Position numbers and translations under genes: made by a program
Origin: Papilionanthe hookeriana x Papilionanthe teres
Taxonomy: Eukaryota > Streptophyta > Magnoliopsida > Asparagales > Orchidaceae
NCBI GenBank assembly: GCA_022702705.1
Contig: CM040431.1
Coordinates: 25,623,623 to 25,687,622 of the forward strand
Reading direction: 5' to 3'
Length of the DNA: 64,000 bases
Notes under the pieces: model-generated
The model's input: only the letters and a program-made list of their open reading frames with translations
Databases searched by the model: none
Told to the model about the DNA's origin: nothing
In this document: piece after piece, positions 45,025 through 57,556 of the stretch
Numbering within the stretch: the stretch's first letter is position 1
Layout: every line of letters begins with the position of its first letter

Positions 45025-45065
45025 TACAATTATTATAAGAAAGTAAATTAAAATATATAAAAAAC

Positions 45066-45067
<2 letters not shown>

Positions 45068-45109
<42 letters not shown>
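45068..45109. repeat. (TA)n in leader of C
   Basis: About 40 bases of TA between PBS and gag start, the position where the LINE sits in B. Confidence 0.9.
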
Positions 45110-45112
<3 letters not shown>

Positions 45113-45134
45113 TAAAAATCTTTCTTATATTTTT

Positions 45135-46829
45135 ATGCGAAGTTCAAGAACTGAAGGATTAATACCTTATAATTCTGAATTAGAGCGTACTAAAAGAAAA
45201 ATTAGAAAGGAGAATAGATTTCTTAATTTACAAGAAATGACTAATATACCCCAAATTAATCGGTATTCAAAATATTGAAAATGAAAATCAAAATTAGCAA
45301 AGACCTTTAAGAGAATATGCTAACCCTACAGCTCATGAAATTGATCTAAGCATTCAATTATCTGTTGTAGCTGCAAATTCTTTTGAATTAAAACCTGTAA
45401 TTATACAAATCAAAATAATCAGTTTGGAGGGTCTCCTACTGAAGATCCTAATTTACACTTGACTAGTTTTATAACTTTGTGCTACCTTTAAATGTGATCG
45501 TGTTTCTGATGATGCTATTAGACTTAGGATTTTTCCTTTTTCTTTAAGGGATAAGGCTAAGATTTGGTTAAATTCATTAGCAACAAGATCTATTAAAACT
45601 TGGGTAGATATGGCTAAAAAAAATTTAGCTAAATATTTTCCACCATCGAAAACTGCAAAACTTAGAAATGATATAACTTCATTTACTCAACTTGATGGAG
45701 AAACTATTTATGAAGCTTGGGAACGATTTAAAGAACTTCTAAGGAAATGCCTACATCACTCTTTACCAGACTGGTTAATTAAAAAAACATTTTATAATAG
45801 TTTAATAGGTTCTCTTAAATCTATTATTGATTCTGTTGCTGGTGGTTCTTTAATGTCTAAATCAATTGATGAAGCTTATTCTTTAATTGAAGAAATGACG
45901 ACTAATAATTTCCAATGGTCTTCTGATAGGATTAATCCTAAAAGAGTGGCTAGTTTACAAGAAAATGAAGCCTTTTCAATTTTAGTTTCTCAAGTGGCTG
46001 CTATATCAAAGAAATTGGATAATTTGTCTCATTTATCACACTTAAATGATAATTCGGGAAATATTGAAGAATATAAAACTTTAGAAACATTGCAAGCTAT
46101 TGCTAACAAAACTAATAACCCATATTCTAATTATTATAATCCAGGTTGAAAGAACCACCCTAATTTCAATTAGAATAGTGCAAATCCTCAATTGGGTAAC
46201 AACCAACCTATTCAAACTGGAAATTAGAATAATCAAAATAATTCTAATTATCGACCTTCTTATCCTCCTAGCTTTAATAATCAGCAATTTAAAGAAAAGA
46301 ATTTGTCGATAGAAGAATTAATTTTTCAAATGGGAAGTCAATTGTAAAGTCAAAATGCTGCAATAAGAAATATTAAAAATCAAATGGGGCAAATTGCAAA
46401 TGCTATAAATAATAGACCACAAGGAACATTACCTAACACTGTTGAAGTAAATCCAAGAGAAAATGGAAAAGATCCTGGGCAAATTAAAGTTGTGTTACTT
46501 AGAAGTGGAAAAGAACTAAAGGATGGAAAAGAGAGTAAGATTCAGAAAGAAACTGAAGTGGTAGAAGTTGATAAACTTAAAGAACAACTACCTGAAACAG
46601 AAAAACAACTACCATCTCAAGATGAATATGAAAAATTTCCACCTCCATTTCCACAACGACTTAAGCAGCAAAAATTGGATCAACAAATTTCTAAATTTTT
46701 CAAGGTATTCAAAAAGCTTACTATTAATATCCGATTGTTGAAGCTTTGGAACAAATTCCTAAGTACAAAAAATTTATAAAAGATATTCTTAATAAGAAAA
46801 GAAAATTTGAAGCTTTTGAAACTGTAGCA
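45135..46829 (+). pseudogene. gag: Element C gag, interrupted by G3
   Basis: ATG 45135 gives MRSSRTEGLIPYNSELERTK; frames then shift through PTEDPNLHLTSF and LRIFPFSLRDKAKIWLNSL. Open 45610-46149: NLAKYFPPSKTAKLRNDITS, DGETIYEAWERFKELLRKCL, SIDEAYSLIEEMTTNNFQW, VSQVAAISKKL. 46384-46779 holds NRPQGTLPNTVEVNPREN, an Asp/Glu/Lys-rich stretch, PPFPQRLKQQ and KKLTINI. It ends ETVA at the TAGCA duplication (46,825-46,829). Retrotrans_gag family; the best preserved gag on the plus strand. Confidence 0.88.
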
Positions 46830-47369
46830 TGTTGACCTCATTTTTTGTGAGGTGTGATCTCTCTGTCCTTAGTGCTTAGGATCTAGCCATAGGTTTTCCC
46901 TTTGACTATTCTAGAAGACTAGAAATAGGACCCACCACTTAGAAATTCAAATACTTCTTAATTCTTCTTGAACCCCACACAGATGACCATAAACCTCCAA
47001 GCCTCTTTGGAAGGTTAAAAGTCAAATTTGATGGTTCAAGGATGAGTTCCAATAAGATTCTTTGGTCTTAGGATTACCCTGGGTGGCCTGGTCTTGGTAA
47101 GGTCCAGCTTGCACACACCACACTCTTACACACATTCCAAACCCTAAGACCACTCTTACCCAACTTGGCTTCATGACTCATGTAGGAAACTCAAATGGAT
47201 GGACCTCAACCCCTATGCCCCTAGCTAAGAGGGTTTGGAACAACATATTGGTGCCTAAAATGAGTCCTCTCATGGCTCTTGTGAGCTTAACATGGCTTCA
47301 TGACTCAACCAAAATGGTTTTATTTTACTCACATCTAATCAATCTTCATTTTTCTCAAAATTTCAATTT

Positions 47370-48260
47370 TTGACCCCCGGCCCCTAAACTCTCCCAAAAT
47401 TACCAAATTGCCTTTGAAAAGGGTCCCGAAACTCAAAACTTTGCAGTCACTCGGGGTCCAAAAAAATCATTCCAGAGCATTCCTCTCGTCAAATCGAGAA
47501 GTTTGACTGTAAACATGCCATACTTCCGAGCTACCTTTGGGCCCCTCGTGGCCAAAATAGCCGATACTTAAAAACGCTCCGGGATTCATAAAACCTTCCA
47601 CATAAATCAAAAATGACTCCGGACACTTTTGTTTGACTCCAAATTTCTTTCCAAACCACCTCGAGCCTTTAATTAAGCCTTTTGACCACTAACCCCAAAA
47701 CTCCCCAAAATTACCAAAACGCCCTTCATAGCAAAAAATTTTGAAAATTTCAAAAAATCCCAAAAACAACCTAAAAATTCCAAAATATTCTCCACATCGT
47801 TTTGTTCAACTAACACATACCCCAATTTTGTCAATTTAACCCAATTTGATCAAAAATTTCAAATTTGCCCTTAAAGCTCAAAATTAACCCTATGTCTAAA
47901 TCCACCAAACTGATCATCCAATTCAATTCAAAATCACTCCAAATCTTTTCCAAACTCTTCATAAAACTTTCCTAAATCAAACTCAACATTCACTTAGCCC
48001 AAATTTTGACCCAAACCTAATCCAAACTCAAGCCCAAGTTCAGCCCAAATTTAAAGGCCCAAAATCAAGCCCATGAGCTAAATCACTTCAATTAGTCCAA
48101 ATCCACTCAAAAGCCCACATCCCAATTATCATTTCATCATCTCTTTGATTAAATGATTTGCCTAAAGTTCCAAATTTATCATCAAATTATTCTAAATCAA
48201 GCCTTACGACAAACTTCACAAAAATACCACTTAAATCAAAAATACCTTTCTCATGCAAAT
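47370..48260. repeat. C/A-rich strand-biased segment of G3
   Basis: Complement of the G/T-rich segments of G1 and G2: CCCAAATTT, CCAAATC and CCCAAACTC words with little G on the + strand. Confidence 0.6.
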
Positions 48261-48884
48261 TGACCAAGCCTTGCTTGAGCCAAAGGGAAGCCATGGAGCT
48301 ATGCTTGAGCCACATGAAGCCATGAAGATCTTGGATTCCTCACCAAGCCATTAATGGCAAGGGAGGGGACCTCTTTCCAAACTCATGCTTAAAGCCTTTT
48401 AACCCTTTTATACTTCACTCTAACCCAAGCTTAGCCACATCATCTTGGATGGTGACCTCTCCCTACTAATTAAGCTGAATCAAGGGAGCTTTTCTGAGCC
48501 CAAATTAGACCATGGAAAGGTGAACCAAGCCCAACCCCATGCTTTGACCAATTTGAACCCAAGCTCCTCTATTTAAGCTTCATTCATGGCCAAAGAGAGG
48601 AGATGAAAAATTTACCTTGGGGAGACCCTGCCAAATTGTTCTCAAAGCTTCTCCAAACACTCCTAAGCTCAATCAAACCATTTCCAATTGAAGCCTCACC
48701 TCTTGGATGAAGGTATCAAATTTTTTCTATCCAACCGAGCTTATTTTAATTTTCTGTAAATATTCACATGCTTTAAGTATATTATCACCATATAGATGTG
48801 TGATACTCAATTAGACAATCATTTTTAAAAAAAAATTCACTCAATTTTGTTGAGAATCGATGGAGATATTAAGGTTTGAAGATG

Positions 48885-49060
48885 GACGATTTTGGGTGAA
48901 TAGTAATTGGAGAGAGTAGCAGCAGCCGTCCGATCGCGCATGTATTGGGCGGAAGGCTGTGATGGAGTTGGACGGGGTCCACTCCATGAACATGCCGCCA
49001 AATAGAACCACGCCAGCCAGTAGCAGTGCGACACGTGTCATTTGAGCGGGAAATTAGATT
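48885..49060 (-). promoter_or_regulatory. CpG-richer block of G3, candidate promoter
   Basis: On the element's strand: GACACGTGTCGCACTGC, then CAATACATGCGCGATCGGACG. The GCGCGATCGGACGGC core and a CACGTG palindrome are shared with copy 2. Two overlapping minus-strand frames of about 65 codons here are not kept in the other copies. Confidence 0.35.
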
Positions 49061-50759
49061 TTTGATTTATTTTTTAACATAAATTTCAAAAAATCATAAC
49101 TATGCCTAGAAAACTCCAAAAAATAAAATAAAAATACCCTCTTGCTCACTGAAATGAGGAGAATATTGTGAAAGTGATTTAATATTTATTTGATGCATAT
49201 TTCATTTTTAATTAATTAAATGGTGTTTTCAAGCTTTTATTTCTTCATGCATGTAGGAGCTTAATCATAACTTAAAATTTTGGTATGTTATTCTATGCAT
49301 AATGATGGATCTTTACTGAATTTTTCAAAGTCAGGAAAGATCTCCATGATGAGATATCTATTTTTTTAATTTTATACATCATTTTTGCTATAATAATTAT
49401 AACAATTATCATGTTGCTTAGAAAAATCTATAAAAATTAGGGTGTGCTCCCTTTGACCAGAAATACATTATAAAATTATCTCTTGATTTATTTCAATCAA
49501 ACAAACTCTAATTTGGCCAAAACCTCCAAACTAAATTTTAATTAATTAGGATTAACCACACATTAAAATCACATGAAATAAACTCTCCACTGTCACTTAG
49601 GATCATGGGAACCTCACATGAAAATTTTAAATCAATTCGAATTAATTTGCCCTATTAAATGAATTAATTAAGGGACATGACCATTTCACACATTAAAAAA
49701 TTCATAAAACCCAAAATACATTTCAAAAATTCATCAAATTAATTTTGGGAGTTCTCTGTGACCAGAGGAGTCTAAGAAAAATAAAATTTTATTTTTTTCA
49801 TAAAAATTTCATTTTTAATCATTCTTAAAACAGTTAATAATTAAAAATTATAAAAATAAAAAATATAAAAATTCACCAAAAAGCCAAATTTGGTCTCCTA
49901 ATCACTTGGGAACTATCAAAATATTTTTTCTAAGTCTCTAAGTTAAGATATTAATTTTTGAAGGCCTAGGATAATTTTTAACATTTTAAAAAATGACTTT
50001 TCTTAACCTTCTACTAAAATAATTCTAATAAATCAAAGAAAAATAAAAAAATATATAAAATTTGTTTCTCTGGATTCCTTGCTACAGAGAGATTTTCTAA
50101 AAATATAAAATTAAAATTTTCATCTTTAAAATATTTTAAAATGATTTAATACTCCAGAACTTAATATAATTCTAATAATTAAATTAAAATCAAAAAATCT
50201 CCAAATTTGGTCCAAATGGTCCTCTGATCGAGGGTCACTTCCAATAAAAATTTCAATGTCATAGGTATTTTCTTGGTCAAGTTATTGATTTTTCATTAAA
50301 AACCTCATTTTTGCATTAAAATAAATATATAAATTAAATTAAATTCAGAAAAATCACATTTTCTTCTCTGATATTTTAATTGAGCCATAAGTACAGTGAC
50401 ATAAAAATTTTAAAGTCATTTGAGATATATTTAATGAATTATGAAGTGAATAAGCCTACGGGCAAAATGGTAATTGTGGAAATTTAGCCTTAATTAATAT
50501 TTAGACTTAATTATGGGTAATGGGTAATAAATGATCCTAATTAATCTCCTTAGATGATTGAAACATGAGAAATTAAAGAGTAGGAACCCATTTATGATTT
50601 TTCCAACATAAACAAAATGATTATAATTTCTTAAATTATTAAAAGTTTGAAGTTAATTAAAAGAGAATGTATTAAGTGAAGGGGTTTAATCTTGGAAGAT
50701 ATTAATTTATTAATCTTAATCCCTAATTAATGATAGAAATCAAATACCCTTAATTTTAA

Positions 50760-51190
50760 TTTAATAACTCATTAATGAAAACTAAGATAAATTAAATAAT
50801 CAAATTAAAATAATCTCTAAGATAAATTAAATAACAAAATTAAAATAATTTCTAAATAATTTAATAAAAAAATAATTTTAAAATAATATAATTAATTAAA
50901 TTAAAAATAATTTTAAAATGACATCATTAATTCAAAACAATTCAAATTAAATATAATTAAAGTAAAGCAATTTTAAAATAATTTAATCAACTTTAAATCA
51001 AAATTAAATTAATACAACTAAATTAAAATCAACTTCAAATCAACACAATTAAATTAAATATAACTAAAATTAAAGTTAAAACAATTTTAAAATAACTAAG
51101 TCAACTTTTGAAATGACACAATCAAATTGAAATAACATAAGACAATTATAATTAAACTAAAAATTATAATTAATTTGAATCATTCTTAAA
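50760..51190. repeat. AT-rich low-complexity tract in G3
   Basis: AATTAAATT and AAAATAATTT words, the inverse of the tracts in G1 and G2. 49,060-50,760 between this and the CpG block is AT-rich with no gene. Confidence 0.7.
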
Positions 51191-51522
51191 AAAAAAATTC
51201 AACTTCAAACAAGATGGTTAAGTTGCTTAATACCCTAACCTGCCCTTAAAGACTTTCACCCACATAACTCTTAAGTGAAACGCCAAGTGAATATCACCTC
51301 TCTAATAAGATAAATAAAACATCTAAATTCACTGAGCAAGAGTCAAGACTCAACTAAACCTCAGATGATCAATTCATTCAAATGATAAAATTCATTTGGA
51401 CTCAAAATAATCCCAAAAGTGTTTAGGAAGATGGGCTTAAACCCCTGAGCACTTCCCCAACCTAATGGGGTGTAACAATTGAACTTCATTATTCTTTGAT
51501 GAAGAAAATCATCCTTAAAGAA

Positions 51523-51640
51523 CAACTAGGATTTCAATCTAGACGTCATAGGACTTGATAGACAACTAGTATTTCAACCTAGACGTCATAGGACTTGGTG
51601 AGCAACTAGGGTCTGAACTTAGACATCATAGGGTTGGTAG
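51523..51640. repeat. Threefold 40-bp tandem repeat in G3
   Basis: Units start at 51,523, 51,563 and 51,603, each CAACTAGN...CTAGACGTCATAGGACTTG, the third diverged. Copy 2 has a single matching unit near 12,750-12,790 (CCTATGACGTCTAAG on its strand). Each unit carries a TGACGTC core, a bZIP-type site. Confidence 0.85.
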
Positions 51641-52153
51641 ATGATCAGAATCTTCCCCTAGCCCTACCTAGGTGCTCGTCCTTAAATATTAAATATCCTA
51701 ACATGCAACTTAAGTGCAGGTGAAAACAACAGGAGTGCCCACCAGGTACGCATTTAAGTTTATTGCAATTTATATTTTGTAATTTATTAAATGTCCTACT
51801 TTCCTGAACTTATAAATGCATGAAAATGATCGAACCCAGCATGTTTAAACAACTTAAAATTTAATCACCAACAAAAATAAAACTGCAATTACAACTAAAA
51901 ATAAAACGTCTCATTGGATGATCGGGAATCCCTCGGATGATGTAACCCACGTGTTGCTAACGAGATTTCCCACGGTCTAAATGAAAGTGTTGAACTCATT
52001 CAGTTGAGTTTAGCAAATTCATTTAGACTAAGTGAATCCGATGAAAATAGCGATGTCGGGATGACGGAATCGTGGGATCTTAATCGGTTCTGCTTAATCA
52101 ACTTTAAGATTTGTTTTAATTAAAATACTAAGCCATCTCAATTTTCAACCTTT

Positions 52154-52393
52154 CTAAACCAAAACACTTCTCTCATCTCTTAATTGCCACTTTCTAAAAC
52201 CAAACCTCTGCAACAACAACAAGCTTGGAGCACGGTGGGCAGCACGACCATCTTCATCAGCAAAACTTATGTCTACTTCAGCAAAACCTTTCTTAGAATT
52301 AAATAACAAAGTCATAGGATTTCGAGGTATTCTGCCTAGTGTAACATAAATCCTCAACTTTTCGTTAGGCATTTGCATAATCATGTTATGCAA
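52154..52393 (-). CDS. Small ORF of element G, copy 3
   Basis: 79 codons: MPNEKLRIYVTLGRIPRNPM at residues 8-27, FAEVDISFADEDGRAAHRAP after it, then a basic tail. The frame matches the copy 2 ORF (11913-12098) over about 60 residues. Unknown function; may be non-coding sequence that happens to remain open. Confidence 0.3.
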   Translation of the reverse strand: MHNMIMQMPNEKLRIYVTLGRIPRNPMTLLFNSKKGFAEVDISFADEDGRAAHRAPSLLLLQRFGFRKWQLRDERSVLV

Positions 52394-53158
52394 ATTAAGC
52401 CCTAACCGGTCTTAGGACACCGAGGTAGTCTTTTGGTACGACATAAACTCCCACATCTTCGATGTTATTTGTATGATTATATCATACAATCATAAGTCCT
52501 AATTAATTAAAATTGGCAGAATTGCAACATTAAATAAATTCTCTCAAATTGAAGCCAAATCATAGGATAGTCGGGAAGTCACCGAAGTTCACTTCGGGTC
52601 TGTGACATCCCCTACTTCTCTTCCTGTGGACTCTTAAAAATGAGCTGTTCCAAATTTGAGTTATTCCCTATTGAAATTTCCAAAATCCAATTTGTTTGAA
52701 ACCTTAAACTTTAAAATTCTTGAGAGCAAAACCACTGATCATTATCGAGAGTTTTCTCAAAAATGATTCTTGTTATTTAAGATGTAATTAACTATAGGGA
52801 CTTGCCCTTATAGAAAACTTTAAGAACCCAAGTAATATAAACTCTGCTTAATTCCTTTATATTAATCAGGGGAACTTGTCGGCTTATAAAATTGGTTCGC
52901 AGAACAAACAGATGTCACAAATCTTCAAGTTTATTTAATCGAGCCCCATCATCAAGCAATGTGTCTATTCTTTGGGATAGATATACGGTTTGTGGTGTGG
53001 TGCTCGTTTATATAAACTATTTGGGATGTGAGATCGGTTTGATTTCATATCTTAAAATTTTCAAACTTAAAATTATTTCCAAAAAATCAAACACTACTTT
53101 CCAAATTATTTAAAACTATATATACAATAAATTTAATTTAAAATAAAATACGCCGACA

Positions 53159-53703
53159 TAGCACTAAGTGAAGAATGCAGTGCAATTATTCAGAGAAAAC
53201 TTCCACAAAAACTAAAAGATCCTGGAAGTTTTACAACACCTTGTGCTATAGGAGATAAATTTCAAGGAAAAGCCTTATGTGATTTAGGAGCGAGTATTAA
53301 TCTCATGCCTTTATCCATCTATAAGAGATTGGATCTAGGAGAAATTTCACCTACAACTATAACCTTGTAATTAGTAGACCGATCTATTACTCACCCTAGA
53401 GGAGTAATAGAAGATGTTTTGGTAAAGGTGGATAAATTTATTTTCCCTGTTGACTTTATAATAGAAGAAGATAAAGAGATTCCTATTATCCTAGGCAGAC
53501 CTTTTCTTGCTACCGGACGAGCTATGATTGATGTGCAAAAAGGGGAGTTAACCATGAGAGTTAATGATCAAGAAGTAACAATTAATGTTCTTAAATCAAT
53601 GAGGTATCCTAACAAAGAAAAGTGTTATAGAATGGACATTTTGGATTACATTATTAAACAACATTTTCAAGAAAAATGTCAGATTCATTTTAAAGAAGAA
53701 TAA
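53159..53703 (+). pseudogene. Element C protease
   Basis: Resumes after G3 with LSEECSAIIQRKLPQKLKD, KALCDLGASINLMPLSIYKR, a stop (TAA at 53,368) within TITL*LVDRS, then GVIEDVLVKVDKFIFPVDFI. A 12-bp loss removes the ILDM of B, followed by IPIILGRPFLATGRAMIDV. DLGAS is intact. Confidence 0.88.
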
Positions 53704-54940
53704 TTTATATATCCTGAAATTTTAAGTGATGAAAGCGATTATGAAGAAATAGAGTAAGAGAAATTCATTACATTAATGAAAATTGGGAAATATTAGATAC
53801 TTCTGAAAGTAATGAATTCAAACAATCTATTGAAAAAGCTCGTGAATTGGAATTAAAAGAATTACCCTCTCATTTGAAATATGCCTATTTAGGGAATTCC
53901 TTAACTTTACCTATTATTATATCTTCTGAATTGACTAATAATCAAGAGTAAAACTGCTTGAAGTATTAAGAGAATATATAAGAGATTTTGGATGGACTAT
54001 AGCAGATATTAAAGGAATCAGTCTTTTAATTTGTATGCACGGAATATTACTAGAAGCTGACAGTAAACCCAAAATTGATCCTCAAAGAAGATTAAATCCA
54101 GTTATGAAAGAAGTTGTTAAGAAGTAAATGCTTAAATGGATGGATGCTGGTATTATTTATCCAATATCAGATAGTCCTTGGGTAAGTTCTATTCACTTTG
54201 TTTCAAAGAAAGGAGGAGTAACTGTTGTTAAAAATGAGAATAATGAATTAATACCTACTAGACAAGTTACTGGTTGGCGAATTTGTATTGATTATAGAAA
54301 ATTAAATGATGCCACCAGGAAAGATCATTTTCCTCTTCCATTCTTAGATCAAATGCTGGATAGATTAGCTGGACATTCTTATTTTTGTTTTCTGGATGGA
54401 TATTCTGGATATCATCAAATACCTATTGCTCTTGAAGATTAAGAAAAGACTACATTTACAAGTCCATATGGAACTTTTGCTTTCCTAAGAATGCCCTTTG
54501 GATTATGCAATGCATCTACCACTTTTCAAAAGTGTATGATGGTTATTTTTTGTGACTTAATTGAAAAAGGAATTGAAATTTTTATGGATGATTTCTCTGT
54601 ATTTGGAACTACTTTTGATTCTTGCTTATACAAATTATCAAAAATATTGAAACACTATCAAGAAACAAATTTTGTTCTGAACTAGGAGAAGTAACAATTT
54701 ATGGTCACATAAGGAATTGTACTTGGCCATAAGATTTCTAAAAATGGTATGAAAGTTGATCAAGCAAAAACTCAAGTTATTACTGGATTTTTTGTTGGAT
54801 TACAACCCCCAACTTCTGTTACTGGTATAAGAAGTTTTCTTGGACATGCTGGATTTTATAGAAGATATATTAAAGATTTTTCCAAGATTACAAAACCTCT
54901 ATGCCATCTTTTAGAAAAAGATACTAAATTCGAATTTGAT
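53704..54940 (+). pseudogene. Element C reverse transcriptase
   Basis: Linker ESNEFKQSIEKARELELKEL, then FGWTIADIKGI, a stop at about 54,125, WMDAGIIYPISDSPWVSSI, WRICIDYRKLNDATRKDHF, LDGYSGYHQIPIALED, MPFGLCNASTTFQKCM, catalytic FMDD at 54,581-54,592, and GHAGFYRRYIKDFSKI. Stops at about 54,440, 54,684, 54,693 and 54,711. An insertion (FFVG) sits between VITG and LQPPT relative to B. Confidence 0.88.
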
Positions 54941-55462
54941 GAAATTTGCCTAAAAGCCTTTAATTTGTTAAAAGAGAAATTATTTACTGCACCTAACATT
55001 ATTGCACCTAATTGGGAAAAACCATTTGAATTAATGTGTGATGCAAGTGATTATGCTATCGGGGTTGCTTTAGGACAACAGTATGATAAGATGTTTAAAG
55101 TTATATATTATGTCAGTAAAACTTTTAATGAAGCTCAAATTAATTATACTACTATTGAGAAAGAGCTATTAGCTATAGTATATACTTTTGACAAATTTCG
55201 ATCTTATTTACTTGGAAATAAATGTATAATGCATACAAATCACTCTGCTATTAAATATATTATGACTAAAAAAGAAGTTAAACCAAGATTGATTAGATGG
55301 ATTCTTCAGTTGGAAGAATTTGACTTCCAAATAGTCGATGGAAAAGAGTCTGATAATCAAATTGCCAATCATTTATCTAGAATTGAAAATAATGAAATGA
55401 ATGATAAGGACGAAATAAACGAATATTTTCCTGATGAACAACTTTATACTGTTTCTGCTTGA
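54940..55462 (+). pseudogene. Element C RNase H
   Basis: Open in one frame with the RT end: FELMCDASDYAIGVALGQQY, TTIEKELLAIVYTFDKFRSY, HTNHSAIKYIMTKKE, DNQIANHLSRIE. The last acidic residue (HTDHS) is Asn here, so the enzyme would be inactive even though the frame is nearly whole. Confidence 0.88.
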
Positions 55463-56760
55463 TTAATCCCGTCGTATGCTGATATAGTTAATTATTTAGC
55501 TAATAACATTATGCCATAAGGAGTAGATCAGTATCAGAAAAAGAAATTCTTACATAATGTTAAATTTTATTTTTGGTATAATCCCTATATTTTTAAACAA
55601 TTGTAAGGATTTTATTATACGAAGATGTTTTACTTATGAAGAAACTTATGAGATTATTCAAAAATGCCACAACTCTGAATTTTGTGGACATTTTAGAATT
55701 GATAAAAATGCTTTTAAAATTTTATATTCTGGATTTTATTGGCCTACAATATTCAGGGATGTTAACAATTTTGTTAAATCCTGTGATCAATGTCAACGAA
55801 TAGGCAATATTTCTAGAAGAAATGAAATGCCACTAAATTTCACCATGGAAGTGGAAATTTTTTATGTCTAGGGTTTAGATTTCATGGGACCATTTGTACC
55901 TTCTTTAGGAAAAATGTATATTTTATTAGCTATTCACTATGTTTCGAAATGGATTGAAGCAATTGCTATACCTCATTATGAAGCTAAAAGTCTGGAAAAA
56001 TTTTTAACTAAAAATATTTTCACTAGATTTGGAATGCTACGGATATTCATCACAGATGGGGGAAGTCACTTTAAGAATTTTTTTAATTCAGTGATTATTG
56101 AGAAAATTTGGAATCAAACATAAAATTTCAACAACCTATCATCCCCAAACTAGTGGATTAGCAGAAATATCAAATCGAGAGATTAAAATAATTTTAGAAA
56201 AAATGGTTAATCCAAAACAAACTAATTGGACTGATAGACTTGATGATGTGTTATGAGCTTATAGGATTGCTTATAAAACTCCTATTGGAATGTCAGCTTA
56301 TAGGCTCATTTATGGAAAACCTTGTCATTTGTCTGTTGAACTGGAACATAAAGCTTATTGGGAAATTAAAGAGTTTAATTAGAATCTAAGAGATGTTGGA
56401 GATAAAAGATCATTACAATTAAATGAACTGGATGAGATGAGAAATGATTCTTATGAAAGTGCTCGAATTTATAAAGAGAAAATGAAGATAATACATGATA
56501 AAAGAATATTAATAAAGAATTTTGAACCTGGACAACAAGTTTTATTATACAATTCAAGATTAAAATTGTTTCCAAGAAAATTAAAATCCAAATGGATAGG
56601 GCCGTATGTGGTTGAGAAAGGTTACCCTTATGGAGCTGTGGACATTAAAGATTTAAAAACTGATTCAGTAATTAAGTTAAACAGACATAGATTGAAGCCC
56701 TATTATGAAGAAAATGTGCCATCTTTTAAAGATGTGCTATTTTTAACCCATTCGAAGTAA
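55463..56760 (+). pseudogene. Element C integrase
   Basis: HHCC-type segment CHNSEFCGHFRIDKNAFK...CDQCQR at about 55,662-55,800, stop at 55,868, core Asp in GLDFMGPF, HYVSKWIEAIAIPHYEAK, Asp in TDGGSHFKN, a frame change near 56,100, GLAEISNREIK, a further stop at about 56,254, GMSAYRLIYGKPCHL, and the C-terminal domain 56437-56760 ending VPSFKDVLFLTHSK. Stop TAA at 56,758. Confidence 0.88.
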
Positions 56761-56772
56761 AATGGAAAATAT

Positions 56773-56820
56773 GTCAGGCTGACGACGTTAAACCAAGCAC
56801 TTTATGGGAGGCAACCCATA
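56773..56820 (+). other. Conserved post-pol hairpin motif, element C
   Basis: CAGGCTGACGACGTTAAACC, then AAGCACTTTATGGGAGGCAACCCATA. TATGGG and CCCATA form the stem. Confidence 0.75.
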
Positions 56821-56960
56821 GTATGATTTTATTTCGAGTTTGATTGTGTGTTGTATGTGACTACACTTAGTTACATATCTTATATCTGCCTTTTTAAACC
56901 TTAATTGATTATGGAACTTAGGAAAATTTGATAATTTTCGAACCTATGATTTTCAGGATT

Positions 56961-57032
56961 CTGGCGCCTACGCTCCAGATTCCTGTGATCCTGACACCTA
57001 AGCGCTCAAATTGGTGCCTAGGAGCCACAGTT
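56961..57032. repeat. Palindrome cluster in C post-pol spacer
   Basis: CTGGCGCCTACGCTCCAG (56,961-56,978), ACACCTAAGCGCTC and TTGGTGCCTAGGAGCCAC. More decayed than in B. Confidence 0.7.
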
Positions 57033-57149
57033 TCTGGATTGTGTAAAAATCACCCTAAAACAATTTTTGCACATTCTAATCCATTTAAACCTCCATACCT
57101 TCATCCCAAACCTTCAATTCATCAAAATTTTCAACTGAAACATTCCTAT

Positions 57150-57556
57150 AGAGATAGAAAGAGTTTTGATTGGTTCCATGGAGAGATTAAACATTGGAAT
57201 CGCTGGGAAGGAGAAGCTTGTGCACAAGGATTCTCAAACTTAATTTAATGGCTATCTAGCCATGGTTTTGGAGAAGGTATGCAATCAACTTGAGAAGATT
57301 GAAGAAGAATTAATTCTAGTTGGAGGGAGACTGCATGAGATGTTCCACCAAATTGAGCACATTGAATGGCAAATGAAAGTTCAATCAGATCATTTGGCAT
57401 GTTTTGAAGATTATTAGGTATCAATGAACACTAAGAATAAATGGATTGATGAAAAGACAGCTTCAAAATTTCCTAGAGTCCCTTTCTTCCATTCTTTTGT
57501 TTGTAGCAAATTACCTTACGAAAATATTGAAGGTTCTGATTTTAATCCATGAAATT
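57150..57556 (+). pseudogene. Element C small coiled-coil ORF
   Basis: From MVLEKVCNQLEKIEEELILV at about 57,263 the frame stays open through GGRLHEMFHQIEHIEWQMKV and HLACFEDY to a stop shared with B, then NKWIDEKTASKFPRVPFF in the same frame. The upstream part is frame-shifted relative to B. Likely coiled coil; function unknown. 57,560-58,129 is spacer with a palindrome pair at about 57,928-57,966 and nothing else seen. Confidence 0.5.

Larger units (their letters stand above)
46830..53158 (-). mobile_element. Giant LTR-like element G, copy 3 (complete, 6329 bp)
   Basis: Ends TGTTGACCTCA at 46,830 and CGCCGACA at 53,158; perfect 5-bp duplication TAGCA (46,825-46,829 and 53,159-53,163); the interrupted reading ETVA/LSEECSA of C resumes exactly. 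Inverted relative to copies 1, 2 and 4. Its sense-strand 5' end lacks the first 55 bp found in copy 2 and starts at what is an internal TGTCGG there. No protein domain seen. It contains the same blocks in reverse order. Confidence 0.85.

Noticed and set aside
46081..46312. Ile-rich frames on both strands near 46.1-46.3 kb
   Set aside because: Frame shadows of the AAT-rich (Asn-rich) gag segment of C.
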